Origin: Pseudomonas sp. StFLB209
Lineage (GTDB): Bacteria > Pseudomonadota > Gammaproteobacteria > Pseudomonadales > Pseudomonadaceae
NCBI RefSeq assembly: GCF_000829415.1
Contig: NZ_AP014637.1
Coordinates: 6,155,001-6,219,000, forward strand
Direction of reading: 5' to 3'
DNA: 64,000 nucleotides
Of this stretch, positions 63,450 through 64,000 are shown piece by piece. The notes below the pieces were generated by a model. The model was not told the DNA's origin and ran no database searches. It worked only from the letters and a program-made list of their open reading frames with translations. The position numbers and the translations under genes are program-made. Every line of letters starts with the position of its first letter. Position 1 is the stretch's first letter.

Positions 63450-64000
63450 ATGCGCATCCTCTGGACCCTGCCCTATCTGCCGTGGCCGACCACCAGTGGC
63501 GGCAAGACCCGGGAATATCACCTGCTGCGCAACCTGGCTGCGCGCGGTCACCGGATTACCTTGCTGGTGCAATCCAAGACCGCCCTGGAGCAAGACTGCC
63601 GACAGGCCATGGAACCCTGGCTGGAACGCCTGATCGTGCTGCCGCGTCGCCCGCTGCGCAGCCTGCGCACGCTGCTGGCCGTCGGCCTGGCGCCGGTGCC
63701 GATGCTGGCCAGCGTCAACGGCTACGCGCCGCAACTGGAGCAGGCGTTCGAAATCCTGCTGGAGGAACACTGGGACGTGATCCAGATTCAACACACCTAC
63801 GCCTTCCAGCCGTTCGAAGCCGCGCTCAAGCGCAGCGGCAAGCCGTTCATTCTCACCGAACACAATGTCGAATCGGCGCTCGGTGCAGCCAGCTACGACA
63901 AACTGCCCGGCTGGCTGGCGCCCTTCACCTGGTACGACCGCTGGCGTTACCGGCGCTGGGAAACCCGGGTGTTCCGGCAGGCCAGCGAGTTGATCTCGGT
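63450..64000 (+). CDS. pslH: Psl glycosyltransferase PslH (GT4), 3' end beyond window
   Basis: The first 183 codons of a GT-B glycosyltransferase, open to the window edge. The N-terminus MRILWTLPYLPWPTTSGGKT is the acceptor-domain glycine loop of GT4 enzymes, followed by REYHLLRNLAARGHRITLLV; later FILTEHNVESAL is typical of the middle of the acceptor domain. It lies 2 bp after pslG, with GGAAG upstream. Assignment as PslH follows from position after pslG; the donor domain is not in the window. Confidence 0.85.
   Translation, partial: MRILWTLPYLPWPTTSGGKTREYHLLRNLAARGHRITLLVQSKTALEQDCRQAMEPWLERLIVLPRRPLRSLRTLLAVGLAPVPMLASVNGYAPQLEQAFEILLEEHWDVIQIQHTYAFQPFEAALKRSGKPFILTEHNVESALGAASYDKLPGWLAPFTWYDRWRYRRWETRVFRQASELIS

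Overview
The window is a chromosomal segment from a Pseudomonas of the fluorescens/putida type. The block nagZ, psrA, lexA, sulA, topA, fadA, fadB, an ABC-F gene and slt has the order I know from Pseudomonas chromosomes. Intergenic REP doublets ending in the motif GCTCCTACAG are typical of that group. Coding is dense and GC-rich throughout. I see no rRNA, tRNA, CRISPR array, transposase or prophage.

Layout. (1) 1-4,691: an RhtA-type exporter, a small lipoprotein, an M24 aminopeptidase P and a cysteine desulfurase. (2) 4,692-21,155: an AT-rich 800 bp control region, then a co-directional exopolysaccharide (EPS) operon of 14 genes: a 2-oxoglutarate oxygenase, a DegT sugar aminotransferase, a Wzx flippase, glycosyltransferases, a low-molecular-weight tyrosine phosphatase with a Wzc-type tyrosine kinase, a WbqC protein, an RfaH-type antiterminator, an initiating phosphoglycosyltransferase and a Wza exporter. 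The leader carries a hairpin followed by an exact ops element (JUMPstart-like), the expected target of the operon's own RfaH paralogue. No Wzy polymerase is visible. (3) 21,156-34,593: accessory and metabolic genes: an FMN reductase, a long inverted repeat, a LysE exporter, a LysR regulator divergent from a ketoacid CoA-transferase with an AtoE transporter, a diguanylate cyclase, GlpQ, PssA, NagZ and PsrA. (4) 34,594-54,596: the conserved backbone: SOS genes, topA, fatty acid oxidation, stress protein, cell-wall lytic enzyme, MOSC protein, CheV, a two-component pair and a lipid kinase. (5) 54,597-64,000: the start of a psl cluster (pslA, B, D, E, F, G and the 5' part of pslH, cut by the window edge). 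pslC is absent from its usual place. A 44-codon ORF with a strong ribosome binding site sits just before pslA.

How it fits together. Two complete EPS start modules lie about 33 kb apart. The first is a Wzx/Wzc/Wza pathway with its own phospho-tyrosine switch and antiterminator, probably making a polymer that contains an amino-dideoxy sugar. The second is Psl, whose mannose precursor comes from the bifunctional PslB. A diguanylate cyclase with an intact active site and I-site lies between them. PsrA is encoded near its known target fadBA, and both promoters share an unusual 27 bp double-palindrome layout. A candidate small RNA with its own promoter and intrinsic terminator lies between fadB and the following membrane-protein gene.
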